Of a stretch of DNA of 64,000 nucleotides, positions 35,684-44,568 are shown piece by piece. The translations under genes and the position numbers were made by a program. The DNA lies in assembly GCA_022842445.1 (NCBI GenBank), contig JALHPO010000002.1:512718-576717 (forward strand), in the 5' to 3' direction. A model generated the notes under the pieces. It saw nothing but the letters and a program-made list of their open reading frames with translations, was not told the DNA's origin and did no database searches. The stretch is from Nitrospira sp. (lineage in GTDB: Bacteria; Nitrospirota; Nitrospiria; Nitrospirales; Nitrospiraceae). Each line of letters opens with the position of its first letter. The stretch's first letter is position 1.

Positions 35684-36454
35684 TCATACCACTCGTCCGA
35701 CGTTCTGAATCGCCGTGTCGGTCATCCGATCGAATGCCTGCATCACTTTCTGGGCCGACTCATAGCTCCGCATGCCCTCCATCATCTTCACCATCTCACT
35801 AATGGCACTGACATTGGACTCTTCGATATGCCCCGCCTGGACCTGAGGATTCTTGGCCACCGCTCCCTTATCAGAAATGTACAGCCCGTCGGCGAATTTC
35901 TGCGGCATCTGATCCTCCGGAAATTCCATGACCTTGATCCGGTCCACCGGTTTGTCGTCCACCTTGATTTCGCCTTGGGTCGTAATCTCCATCTTCCCGA
36001 CAGGGAGCTTGATCTCGCCCTTTGCTCCCATCACAAGATGCCCCAGATTGGTGACGACCCGGCGTTGATGATCGAGTGAAAACATGCCATTGCGGCTATA
36101 GCGAACGCCCTGCGGTGTCTGCACTTCAAAGAATCCGCTTCCTTGAATGGCAAGATCCAGGGGATTGCCGGTCAATCGGATCCGGCCTGGTTCAAAGGTG
36201 GTCTTCATACGATGCGGCGCCGCAAACACCCGTTCAGCCGGGCCCAACGGCTTGGCCATGATCTGCTGCGCAAGTCCGGCGCCGTACCCGATGCCGGGGA
36301 TCGCCGCATGCGCACGAGGAAACATCGCCTTGAAGGCCTGTTCATCTTGCTTGAATCCGGCCGTATTCACGTTCGCCATGTTATTGGCAAACACCTGCAT
36401 GCGCCGCTCATGCGCCAGTGCCCCGGATAAGATGGGGTAGATACCTCGATCCAT
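35684..36454 (-). CDS. flgF: proximal rod protein FlgF
   Basis: 256 residues. MDRGIYPILSGALAHERRMQ, NNMANVNTAGFKQDEQAF, NPLDLAIQGSGFFEVQTPQG and the C-terminal ESNVSAISEMVKMMEGMRSY identify a rod/hook-family protein, and order before flgG makes it FlgF. ATG 36454 is chosen because AAGGAGG sits seven bases upstream; a GTG two codons earlier is too close to it. First gene of flgF-flgG-flgA-flgH-flgI-flgJ; a strong -24/-12 promoter match lies 39 bases upstream. Confidence 0.95.
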   Translation of the reverse strand: MDRGIYPILSGALAHERRMQVFANNMANVNTAGFKQDEQAFKAMFPRAHAAIPGIGYGAGLAQQIMAKPLGPAERVFAAPHRMKTTFEPGRIRLTGNPLDLAIQGSGFFEVQTPQGVRYSRNGMFSLDHQRRVVTNLGHLVMGAKGEIKLPVGKMEITTQGEIKVDDKPVDRIKVMEFPEDQMPQKFADGLYISDKGAVAKNPQVQAGHIEESNVSAISEMVKMMEGMRSYESAQKVMQAFDRMTDTAIQNVGRVV

Positions 36455-36460
36455 GATCAC

Positions 36461-36798
36461 GCCTCCTTGTCACACTTCAGACACAGTACCTTCGCAACCC
36501 TCGTGCCACGTCACCGGCCGTACAGCGGTTACTTCTGCGCGCAGCCAGCGCGGATGCTTCCAATGGCCCGTACACACGACTCTCGGCATACACGCTCCAA
36601 CCAGGCTGTTTCTGCCCTGCTCCGGTAAAATCTTCCGAGCAATCGTTTCCTCTGTGTGGTTCATTGAGGACAAGCGCTGATAGCTGATGGCCGATAGCAC
36701 GGAATCGGAACACATTACCGGCTCGTGGCGATTCCCACTCTGGTCCGTACCATCAACCATCGGCCATACGCCACCGGCTCTTTGAAGCGAACAGTGCC
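36461..36798. repeat. fliA-flgF intergenic region with REP-like inverted repeat
   Basis: No gene in about 340 bases. Besides the -24/-12 promoter at 36493, it has a left arm 36672-36698 (AAGCGCTGATAGCTGATGGC then CGATAGC) and a right arm 36749-36783, whose reverse complement contains GAGCCGGTGGCGTATGGCCG. Same family as 35585-35678. Confidence 0.5.
36493..36508 (-). promoter_or_regulatory. sigma-54 promoter before flgF operon
   Basis: Minus strand TGGCACGAGGGTTGCG, against consensus TGGCACG-N4-TTGCW: -24 element perfect, GG and GC correctly spaced. Predicted start near 36481, 27 bases before the flgF ATG. Confidence 0.8.
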
Positions 36799-37551
36799 TC
36801 ATCGCGCCGCCTGCAGAGAGGCCTTCAGCCTCACAATGGCTTTGGTGTGGATTTGACAGACACGCGACTCGGTGACCTTGAGCATCTCCCCGATTTCCTT
36901 CATGGTGAGCTCTTCGAAATAATACAACGTCAACACGAGGCGCTCCTTCTCCGGAAGATTCTGGATGGCGTCGCCGACGGAATCCCGTTCCCGCTCGTTG
37001 ACCAATGTCGCCAACGGATCGGGGTTGTGGGTATCGGCCAGCATCGTGACGACCTTGGGCTTATCAGGATCGGAAAGATTGAGATCGTCGATACTGACGA
37101 CCACCGCGCCTCTTGCGCGGAGCGTAAAATCATCGAGTTCATCCGGCGACATCTTCAATTCAGCGGCCACCTCTTCATCCTTCGGCGGCCGCCCCAAGCG
37201 ATGCATCAGCTGCACCTGCGTCCGTTGCAGCAGCCCGATACGCTCGTGCACTGAGCGCGGAATCCAATCCATCGAACGAATCTCATCGAGCATCGCGCCA
37301 CGAATCCGGAATTCGGCGTAGGTCTTGAACTTGGCCTCACGAGACGGATCATACTTATCCATGGCGTCCATGAGGCCGATCGTGCCGACCGAAATCAAGT
37401 CTTCCGCGTCCAGATAGGGCGGAAGACGAAAGGCAAACCGATGGGCCATCACACGGATCACATGGGCGAATTCTTTGATGATTCGCTCACGTCCGACTTC
37501 ATCGGTTGAACCGGGTTTCCGCTCTTGCAATGGGGCTGTGTTGCTTATCAT
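36799..37551 (-). CDS. fliA: flagellar sigma factor FliA (sigma-28)
   Basis: 250 residues. Region 2 (YLDAEDLISVGTIGLMDAMD, KFKTYAEFRIRGAMLDEIR, SMDWIPRSV) and region 4 (LPEKERLVLTLYYFEELTMK, TESRVCQIHTKAI) are FliA. It transcribes late flagellar genes; in this window that should include flgMNKL, csrA-fliW and the HD-GYP cassettes. FlgM at 30875 is its antagonist. It closes the fliL-to-fliA run. ATG 37551 has AGGGA seven bases upstream. Confidence 0.97.
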   Translation of the reverse strand: MISNTAPLQERKPGSTDEVGRERIIKEFAHVIRVMAHRFAFRLPPYLDAEDLISVGTIGLMDAMDKYDPSREAKFKTYAEFRIRGAMLDEIRSMDWIPRSVHERIGLLQRTQVQLMHRLGRPPKDEEVAAELKMSPDELDDFTLRARGAVVVSIDDLNLSDPDKPKVVTMLADTHNPDPLATLVNERERDSVGDAIQNLPEKERLVLTLYYFEELTMKEIGEMLKVTESRVCQIHTKAIVRLKASLQAAR

Positions 37552-37725
37552 ACAAATCCCTGCGCGTCCTTTCGTCGAATGAACACGGAGAGGCGCCTGC
37601 TCGACTTATTCACGACCAATGCAATTTCCAATCCTCGACACCAACAAGAGGAGTTGCGAGCTTCCGGTTGCGTAGTTCCAAAACACACGTTCAGAACACC
37701 CGCGACTCGCAACCTGAATTACTAT

Positions 37726-38586
37726 CTAGATTCCCTTGATCCCCCGTTGCCAAAGCAACTGGACAGAGCCTTTAGGAATATCCGACTTGGGCCACTCCAT
37801 CACCTGGTCCGCCAGTTTTCTGAAGGCCTGGGATGCCGGCGAATCTGGAAACGCCTCTACCACCGCTTTTTGCCTTATCACCGCCAAGGGAACATAGTCA
37901 TCGTGCGGGATATACCCCACATATTCGACAGCCACATGAAGAAACTGGTCGATGGCCCGGTCCAACTTCCTAAATACCTCCGCCGCTTCCCGGCGGCTTT
38001 TCGCCTGATTGACCAGCACTTTGAAATGGCGCTCCCGATACTGACGCGCCAGCACTTTAATCAGCGCATAGGCATCGGTCAGCGATGTCGGTTCCGGCGT
38101 GGCGACAACCACCGTGTCATGAGCCGAGGCGGCAAAGAACGTGACATTGGATGAAATACCCGCGCCGGTATCGATCAGCAGCACATCCATCCCGGCGGCG
38201 AACTGCTCCAATTGCTCCTGGATGATGATCTGCTGCGAGTCGGTCAACGCCGTAAGATGCGGCACGCCGGAACTGGCGGGCAGCACCTGGATGCCTGCCG
38301 GACCTTCCACCGCGATCTCGTCCAGCGTGTGTACGCCCGACAATACGTCTTCGATCGTGTAGCGGGGCACGAGCCCCAGCAACACATCCAAATTCCCCAA
38401 TCCGATGTCCGCATCCAACACCAGCACGCGCTTTCCCGCTTGCGCGAGCGCAATCGCCACGTTCGCCGCCACATTGGTTTTCCCAACCCCGCCTTTTCCG
38501 CTCGACACGGCGATGACGCGTGTGCGGGGTGCACACGGCTCACGGCCGATGACGGCTGTATCAAAACGGCCTATCGTGCTCTGCAT
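37726..38586 (-). CDS. flhG: MinD-like ATPase FlhG (flagellar number regulator)
   Basis: 286 residues from ATG 38586 (AGGAGG six bases upstream, ten bases after the flhF stop). VIAVSSGKGGVGKTNVAANV is the deviant Walker A, VLVLDADIGLGNLDVLLGL the switch region, and DVLLIDTGAGISSNVTFF the switch II. FlhG limits flagellar number by opposing FlhF and, in polar flagellates, the master regulator. The C terminus (SVQLLWQRGIKGI) could be a membrane-targeting helix. Confidence 0.95.
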   Translation of the reverse strand: MQSTIGRFDTAVIGREPCAPRTRVIAVSSGKGGVGKTNVAANVAIALAQAGKRVLVLDADIGLGNLDVLLGLVPRYTIEDVLSGVHTLDEIAVEGPAGIQVLPASSGVPHLTALTDSQQIIIQEQLEQFAAGMDVLLIDTGAGISSNVTFFAASAHDTVVVATPEPTSLTDAYALIKVLARQYRERHFKVLVNQAKSRREAAEVFRKLDRAIDQFLHVAVEYVGYIPHDDYVPLAVIRQKAVVEAFPDSPASQAFRKLADQVMEWPKSDIPKGSVQLLWQRGIKGI

Positions 38587-38596
38587 GAGATTCCTC

Positions 38597-39946
38597 CTAC
38601 CATTCATTCGATACGCACATCGCCCCGACTGCTTCCGGCACAGGCGCCTCTCGAAGAGACCCCGGTGGCCGGCTCATGGGCGCGCGGGAGACGACATACC
38701 GCTGCGCCATCAGACACTCCGCCAAACGTTCCGGCGAGGCGAGTTCGATATCTTCCGGAACCCGCTGCCCAACCCCCCAATAGGAAAGCGGCAGACCGGT
38801 ATGGCGCGCCACGTCGAAAATGGTCCCAAAGGATTCTGTGTCATCCAGCTTTGTAAAGAGCAGCCGCAACAACGGCAGATCCTTGACCCGATCAATGACT
38901 CTGCGCAAATCCCTTTCCTGAGAGGATGCCGGAAGGACCACATGCGTCGTGACGACAGATTCCTCGCCGATGAGCCGATGCAGCTCCGCCGCAGACGACA
39001 CGTCCTCCGGTCCGACGCCAGGCATATCGATGAGGACCACCTCCGCCCGCCCATGACGCCGCAGCCCCTGGTGTAGCTGCTGCGGCGACTGCGCAGCAGC
39101 AAAGGGCACACCAAGCGTACGGGCATACTGCCGCAATTGATCGACCGACGCTTTGCGATAGGTATCAAAGGTCACCACGGCTACAGACTGCCCCAGTTCA
39201 ATTCGGTGATGCGCGGCCAACTTGGTGACAATCGAGGTCTTGCCGGCTCCGCTTGGACCGAGGATCACGCCGATGGCACGGCCGCCTTCCCTGCCAAGAA
39301 TCGGCCCACTGATTCCGATCCGGCAGGCGATGGCCTCTTGAAGGGCCGTCGTGACTGCTCCCTCATGACGGCACGCATCAGGCCCCAACCTCTCCAGCAA
39401 ATCATCACCCAATACCTCCGCCGTCGATGGACGCATGCCCTGCCTTACGAATGATCGGCACAGCCGAGCGATCATCGGCGATCTCCCCGCTTCTATCGAC
39501 TGGGTTTCCGGCGGCAACGATTCCGCCAACAAGCGGCTCACGTCTCGCAGCTCGGCGCGAAGCTGCTGCAGACGATTCCGCCTCCACTTCATGCCGGCGG
39601 CCGGCCTCGGCAGCGCGGCCGGCTCTGGAACAGCCGTCTCGATCGGCGCGTGATTCGACTCCAGCACAGATTGGAGTGCCGCCTGGAAACTCTTCGCCAC
39701 CGGGGCCGGTGCCGGAGATTCGACGGACGGCAGCTCCGCCACGGATCTCGGCGCCTCATCACGACGCAAGGGATCCTGTTCGCAGGCTGCCATGACTTCC
39801 AGCACGGGACGGTTGAATACGCGAAGCATGCGGCCGCCTTGATGCACTTCTTTCGAAGAGAGGATGATCGCCTCAGGCCCCAGCTCTTCTTTGATCGCAC
39901 GCATGGCATCCTGCATGGTGAGGGCATGAAATGTTTTGACTTTCAT
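38597..39946 (-). CDS. flhF: SRP-type GTPase FlhF
   Basis: 449 residues. N-terminal B domain (MKVKTFHALTMQDAMRAIKE, LGPEAIILSSKEV), a variable linker, then the NG GTPase: GVILGPSGAGKTSIVTKLA (P-loop), TFDTYRKASVDQLRQYA, VLIDMPGVG and LLFTKLDDTESFG. FlhF fixes where the flagellum is built, usually a pole, recruiting FliF/FliG. GAGG sits six bases before ATG 39946. Linked to flhA and flhG. Confidence 0.97.
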   Translation of the reverse strand: MKVKTFHALTMQDAMRAIKEELGPEAIILSSKEVHQGGRMLRVFNRPVLEVMAACEQDPLRRDEAPRSVAELPSVESPAPAPVAKSFQAALQSVLESNHAPIETAVPEPAALPRPAAGMKWRRNRLQQLRAELRDVSRLLAESLPPETQSIEAGRSPMIARLCRSFVRQGMRPSTAEVLGDDLLERLGPDACRHEGAVTTALQEAIACRIGISGPILGREGGRAIGVILGPSGAGKTSIVTKLAAHHRIELGQSVAVVTFDTYRKASVDQLRQYARTLGVPFAAAQSPQQLHQGLRRHGRAEVVLIDMPGVGPEDVSSAAELHRLIGEESVVTTHVVLPASSQERDLRRVIDRVKDLPLLRLLFTKLDDTESFGTIFDVARHTGLPLSYWGVGQRVPEDIELASPERLAECLMAQRYVVSRAPMSRPPGSLREAPVPEAVGAMCVSNEW

Positions 39947-39954
39947 CAGTTACC

Positions 39955-42051
39955 TCATGACAGCTGAGCCAGGTCGCCATCGATTCGAACGGTATCCAGC
40001 GATTGCAAACGAACCAAGGCATCGACTTCGTTGAGACCCATGACCGGCACCGAATGGAGCAGGCGGTCGCTTAACCGCCGCAAGTGGCGCCGAACCGCCG
40101 GCGAGCACAGCACGATGGGCTGCTGCCCGCGAGCGGCCACCCGTTCAGCAGCCTGTTTGAGACCGCTCAAGAGCTTGTGTGACATCGCAGGGTCGAGATT
40201 GAGGGACGCGCCCTGCGGGAGCACCGCCGCTTGTTCCGCCAGGGACCGGTCCAGCTGCGGATCCAGCGTGATGACTTGGAGCGTACCGTCGGGCAATTGA
40301 TATTGTTTCGTAATTGTCCTCGCCAGCGCCTGGCGCGCAAACTCCGTGAGCACATCGGGATCTTTGATCGTGGCGGCATGATCGGAGACGGCTTCCAGAA
40401 TGGAGCGAAGATCCCGGATCGGGATACCTTCCTTGAGCAGATTGCCGAGAATGCGCACAACAGTGCCGAGCGGCAGCAACGTCGGAATCAACTCCTCGAC
40501 CAGTTTTGGATGGGCTTTCCCGACGTCATCCAGGAGCGCTTGCACTTCCTGCCGCCCGACCAATTCATGGCCATGGCGCTTGATCAGTTCGGAGACATGC
40601 GTCGTCATCGCCGAACTTGCATCGACCACCGTGTAACCTGCCATCTGAGCCTGTTCGCGGGCCTCTTCCGACACCCACAGGGCCGGGAGTCCGAACGCCG
40701 GCTCCTTCGTCGCGATACCCTGCACCAGGCCTCGCTGGCCGGTGCCTGGATCGATAGCCAGCAAGTGGCCGGGCAGGACATCGGCCTTGGCGATTTGCAC
40801 CCCCTTGAGGATGACGGCATACTCATTGGGCCGTAGCTGGAGATTGTCGCGAATATGGATCGGCGGAACGACAAAGCCCATGGACTCCGCAAACTGACGC
40901 CGCAATCCTTTGATCCGGTCCAGCAGCGCAGTCCCCTGCGTGCCTTCGACAAGGCCGATCAGCCCGTAGCCGACCTGTACTTCCATCAGGTCGAGCGGGG
41001 TGACCTTCGTCGAGCCCTCGTCGGCCTTCGGTGCGGCAGGCGCCTGATCGACTGCTTCCGGAGTCTGCTCTTGTTGATGCAGACGATACGCCATCCAGGC
41101 GACGCCTCCCCCCAACGCTAAAAAGGCCAGGTGCGGCAGCCCGGGAATCAGTCCAAGCACGAGCAGGATACCGGCGGCCGTGCCGACCGCTTTCGATGAA
41201 ATCAACAACTGCCGGGCCATTTCGCCGCCAAGATCGGTGTCTGAAGCCGCGCGTGTCACCACGATGCCGGCCGCCGTCGACACGATCAAAGCGGGGATCT
41301 GCGCGACCAGCCCCTCTCCCACTGTCAGCAGCGTGTACGTTTGCGCCGCCAACGCCGGACTCATCCCTTGCTGCAGAATGCCGATCGCCAGTCCTCCCAC
41401 AATGTTGACTAGAATGATGATGATAGCCGCGATCGCGTCTCCACGCACAAATTTGCTGGCGCCATCCATGGCGCCGTAAAAATCGGCCTCTTCGGTAATC
41501 TCGCGGCGGCGGCGGCGCGCATCGGCTTCATTGATCAATCCGGCGTTGAGATCGGCGTCGATGCTCATCTGCTTACCGGGCATCGCATCCAAGGTAAATC
41601 GTGCGGCGACTTCCGCCACACGGCCGGCGCCTTTGGTGACCACCACAAAGTTGATGATGACGAGAATGGCAAACACCACCAGTCCGACGGTATAGTTCCC
41701 GCCCACGACGAAATTGCCGAATGCACGGATCACCTCCCCCGCCGCGCCGGGCCCTTCATTGCCGTGAAGCAGGATCAGCCGGGTCGACGCGATGTTGAGC
41801 GACAACCGTAAGAGCGTGATCATCAAGAGAATGGAAGGGAACACGGAGAATTCAATCGGCCGCCGCACTTGCAGCCCGACCAGCAGAATGATCACGGACA
41901 ACGTGATGTCGAAACTCAGCAGCAGATCGAGGAGAAATCGAGGCAACGGCAGGAGCATGACCATTAAAATAGCCACGACTCCCACGGACATGACGATGTC
42001 GGGGTGCTTAATGAAGGACGCGTGCCGAATCGGTTCAATTTTAGTCGACAT
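39955..42051 (-). CDS. flhA: flagellar export gate protein FlhA
   Basis: 698 residues, usual length. About eight N-terminal membrane helices with the FHIPEP-family stretches VFPSILLMITLLRLSLNIAS and FVVVTKGAGRVAEVAARFTL, DAMPGKQMSIDADLNAGLI; the cytoplasmic domain starts near residue 340 and has the closing regions ELIPTLLPLGTVVRILGNLL and IVLCSPAVRRHLRRL. FlhA forms the nonameric export ring that receives chaperone-substrate complexes. It follows flhB by 100 bases. Confidence 0.97.
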   Translation of the reverse strand: MSTKIEPIRHASFIKHPDIVMSVGVVAILMVMLLPLPRFLLDLLLSFDITLSVIILLVGLQVRRPIEFSVFPSILLMITLLRLSLNIASTRLILLHGNEGPGAAGEVIRAFGNFVVGGNYTVGLVVFAILVIINFVVVTKGAGRVAEVAARFTLDAMPGKQMSIDADLNAGLINEADARRRRREITEEADFYGAMDGASKFVRGDAIAAIIIILVNIVGGLAIGILQQGMSPALAAQTYTLLTVGEGLVAQIPALIVSTAAGIVVTRAASDTDLGGEMARQLLISSKAVGTAAGILLVLGLIPGLPHLAFLALGGGVAWMAYRLHQQEQTPEAVDQAPAAPKADEGSTKVTPLDLMEVQVGYGLIGLVEGTQGTALLDRIKGLRRQFAESMGFVVPPIHIRDNLQLRPNEYAVILKGVQIAKADVLPGHLLAIDPGTGQRGLVQGIATKEPAFGLPALWVSEEAREQAQMAGYTVVDASSAMTTHVSELIKRHGHELVGRQEVQALLDDVGKAHPKLVEELIPTLLPLGTVVRILGNLLKEGIPIRDLRSILEAVSDHAATIKDPDVLTEFARQALARTITKQYQLPDGTLQVITLDPQLDRSLAEQAAVLPQGASLNLDPAMSHKLLSGLKQAAERVAARGQQPIVLCSPAVRRHLRRLSDRLLHSVPVMGLNEVDALVRLQSLDTVRIDGDLAQLS

Positions 42052-42129
42052 ACTGACGCCTGTTTTTCCGTGAGTGACTCATATCGTCATCCGCGCATTT
42101 CAGTTCGTATCGGGCGAACGCCGGCACAG

Positions 42130-42150
42130 GTGCAAGTCTTCACCTTGCAC
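42130..42150. other. short inverted repeat between flhB and flhA
   Basis: GTGCAAG-TCTTCAC-CTTGCAC, a perfect 7-base stem directly after the flhB stop. There is no T-run, so an attenuator or mRNA processing site is only possible. Confidence 0.3.
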
Positions 42151-42151
42151 G

Positions 42152-43255
42152 TCACACTTCATCGTTCGCACCCAACCCGTTCGGCGCCGCCCCTCGAGCC
42201 CGGTACACAAATGCAAGGATTTCAGCCACGGCGCGATAGAGATCCGCGGGAATCTCTTTCCCGATCTCGACCAGCTTGAAGAGTGTCCGAGCCACAAACT
42301 TGTTTTCCACAACCGGCACGCCATGGTGCCGGGCCAGTTCCCTGATGCGCTCGGCCACCAACCCCGCGCCCTTGGCCACCACGAACGGAGCCGCCATCTT
42401 TGTCGAGTCGTACTTAAGCGCCACCGCGAGGTGCGTGGGGTTCGTGACCACGACATCCGCCGTCTTCACATCCGCCATCATGCGTTTCCTGGACATGTCG
42501 CGCTGCGCGGCACGAACTCGACCCTTCACCAACGGGTCGCCTTCCGCGGACTTGTGTTCCTCTTTGACTTCCTGTACGGACATACGAAGACTGCGTTCCC
42601 ACTCATACCGCTGATAGAAATAATCCAGCCCGGCGAGGACTCCGATGGCGCCGGCCACCGCCAAGGCTGTTTTGAGCGAGAGTTGCCCGGCCAGATGCAG
42701 CACTGTCCCCATATCGTATTCCATCAGCGCAGGTAGCTGGAGCACGTCATGCCGCATCACGAACAGCCCTACACCCGTGACGATCGCAATTTTGAGCAAC
42801 CCCTTGATCAATTCGACCACCGATCGCAGGGAGGCCAGACGAGCGAACCCTTTCAGCGGATTGATGCGGGCAAAATCCAATTGCAGCCCATCCGCCCGCC
42901 AGAGCAATCCGGTCTGCGCCAGAGACGCACCGCACCCGATCAAAAGAATGGCCCCCAGAATCGGTAGACTGATCGTAAGAATCGTGACACCGGTGCTCAC
43001 GACGACGGTATAGATTTCTTCGATCGTGAAGCCGTTCCGGAAGGCCTCTGGAAATGAAATGGTGAGTCCCCCCCGCGTCATCTCGATCATCTGTTGCATA
43101 CCTGCCGGAATCATCGCCGCCAAGAATCCGATCCCGCCGAGCAGGATAACCGCAGTAGACAGGTCGTGGCTTCTGGCAACCTGGCCTTTCTGCCGCGCGT
43201 CTTCCTTTCGCTTCGGCGTCGCTTTCTCTGTCTTATTATCGTTCTCGTCAGCCAT
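42152..43255 (-). CDS. flhB: flagellar export switch protein FlhB
   Basis: 367 residues. N-terminal DNKTEKATPKRKEDARQKGQ is the FlhB signature, followed by four membrane helices, a cytoplasmic domain with VVVTNPTHLAVALKYD, whose NPTH motif self-cleaves to switch export from rod/hook to filament subunits, and the KGAGLVAERIRELARHHGVP stretch. The start overlaps the fliR stop by eight bases. Confidence 0.97.
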   Translation of the reverse strand: MADENDNKTEKATPKRKEDARQKGQVARSHDLSTAVILLGGIGFLAAMIPAGMQQMIEMTRGGLTISFPEAFRNGFTIEEIYTVVVSTGVTILTISLPILGAILLIGCGASLAQTGLLWRADGLQLDFARINPLKGFARLASLRSVVELIKGLLKIAIVTGVGLFVMRHDVLQLPALMEYDMGTVLHLAGQLSLKTALAVAGAIGVLAGLDYFYQRYEWERSLRMSVQEVKEEHKSAEGDPLVKGRVRAAQRDMSRKRMMADVKTADVVVTNPTHLAVALKYDSTKMAAPFVVAKGAGLVAERIRELARHHGVPVVENKFVARTLFKLVEIGKEIPADLYRAVAEILAFVYRARGAAPNGLGANDEV

Positions 43256-44036
43256 GGCCCAAAATTTTCAGAATCCCCTCAATGACAAACTGGAGCCGTT
43301 CGATCTCACGGGTGAATAGCCCTATCGTAAACGGCATGGATAAGCTCAATACCGCCAGACCTGCAGCGATGGTCACGGGAAAGCTGAGCACAAAGACATT
43401 GATCTGGCTGACCGCCCGTCCAAGGATGGCAAGCAGAATATTAATGACGAGGATCGTGACCAGCACCGGCGCGGACAGTTTCAACCCGATCGTGAACATC
43501 TCCTGGGAAAGCCGCAGTACCTCCTCACCCAATGCCGACGGAAGAGCAGCGCCGAACGCCGGGATCGCTTCATAGCTGGAGACAATAGCGGCGACGATCA
43601 GCATATGGGCGTTGAGCGAAAGAAATACCAACGACGCCAGCAACGTGAAAAATTGACCGACAATCGGCGTATGATGCGCCGTAGACGGATCGACGATCTG
43701 CAGCACACCGAATCCCATCTGCACACCGATCAGATCACCGGCCAATTCCAATGCGCCGAAAAACATCCGCACGGCCAGGCCGATCGTGAGGCCGATCGCC
43801 ATTTCGCCCATCAACCCGCCGGCCAGCGCAATAGGATCGTACGGAACGGCAGGAAGACGGATAACCGGAGCCAGCACAGCTCCCAACACCAGCACCAGCG
43901 CCACCTTTACTTTCATCGGAACAGTCCGTCCGCTCAGAATCGGCAAAGCGGCAAGCAATCCACCGATCCGTGTCACCAGCGCCAGGAATGACTGGAACTC
44001 CGGGAGGAGAAGCTGAATTGTCTGCGTCAACGCCAT
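43248..44036 (-). CDS. fliR: flagellar export protein FliR
   Basis: 262 residues from ATG 44036 (MALTQTIQLLLPEFQSFLAL; AAGGGA six bases upstream); the frame stays open to 44114 through a repeat-rich leader. RIGGLLAALPILSGRTVP and MGEMAIGLTIGLAVRMFFGA, DLIGVQMGFGVLQIVDP are FliR. Part of the FliPQR export channel; several membrane helices. Coupled to flhB. Confidence 0.95.
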   Translation of the reverse strand: MALTQTIQLLLPEFQSFLALVTRIGGLLAALPILSGRTVPMKVKVALVLVLGAVLAPVIRLPAVPYDPIALAGGLMGEMAIGLTIGLAVRMFFGALELAGDLIGVQMGFGVLQIVDPSTAHHTPIVGQFFTLLASLVFLSLNAHMLIVAAIVSSYEAIPAFGAALPSALGEEVLRLSQEMFTIGLKLSAPVLVTILVINILLAILGRAVSQINVFVLSFPVTIAAGLAVLSLSMPFTIGLFTREIERLQFVIEGILKILGHG

Positions 44037-44165
44037 TGCAATTCCCTTAGGCTCCGCGCGTATCTCGTGATGCGTGATGCGTGATGCGCAGGACAGGACA
44101 TGAGCCCGTCTCATCTTTGCTTGCGAAATACGAGATACGCTTCACGAGATACATCTCATAGACCG
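44037..44165. repeat. GTATCTCGTG inverted and GTGATGC tandem repeats, fliQ-fliR gap
   Basis: GTATCTCGTG at 44060-44069 and its exact complement CACGAGATAC at 44143-44152, with another partial arm ACGAGATAC near 44130. Three tandem GTGATGC units occupy 44067-44087. No gene here. Confidence 0.55.
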
Positions 44166-44435
44166 CTACTGCACGTAGTTCGGGATACTGATCAGCAGAT
44201 TAGCCGTATAGGTAGCCAACAGGTTCAGCATCCACGGTAAAAACACCAGGAGCGCCCCGAACAGGGTCAACACCTTTGGCACAAAGGACAGCGTCGGCTC
44301 ATTCAACTGTGTCATCGCCTGGAACGCACTCACGGCCAGCCCCACTAGGAGACTGAGCCCGAGAATCGGCGTAGAGACCATCAACGTGGTTTCCAGCGCG
44401 TGCCGGCCTATTTCGGTGACCATTTCAGGCGTCAT
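44166..44435 (-). CDS. fliQ: flagellar export protein FliQ
   Basis: 89 residues from ATG 44435 (MTPEMVTEIGRHALETTLMV; GGAG six bases upstream), the usual size. Two membrane helices: LGLSLLVGLAVSAFQAMTQL with the adjoining NEPTLSFVPK motif, then LFGALLVFLPWMLNLLATY. Part of the FliPQR core. The longer open frame to 44528 reads into the upstream repeat-rich gap and is not used. Confidence 0.95.
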   Translation of the reverse strand: MTPEMVTEIGRHALETTLMVSTPILGLSLLVGLAVSAFQAMTQLNEPTLSFVPKVLTLFGALLVFLPWMLNLLATYTANLLISIPNYVQ

Positions 44436-44568
44436 CTCATTCTCCTTCGCTTTTTGTATCTCGTATCTCGTCGTTCGTCCTTCGATTACGCCCAGGGCGG
44501 TACGCCGGTCGAATCGTATCTCACACACAAGGATGCGTCCCGGGCTTCACGCTTCACGAGCCGGCCCT
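44436..44568. repeat. GTATCTC/CTTCACG short repeats, fliP-fliQ gap
   Basis: Tandem GTATCTC units at 44456-44470 and CTTCACG units near 44542-44555 (GCTTCACGCTTCACGAG), the same words as in the fliQ-fliR gap. No gene seen. Confidence 0.45.

Noticed and set aside
37620..37635. AGGATTGGAAATTGCA (minus strand) upstream of fliA as a sigma-54 promoter
   Set aside because: GG/GC spacing is right and TTGCA matches, but the rest of the -24 element does not; fliA may simply be read from the fliL transcript.
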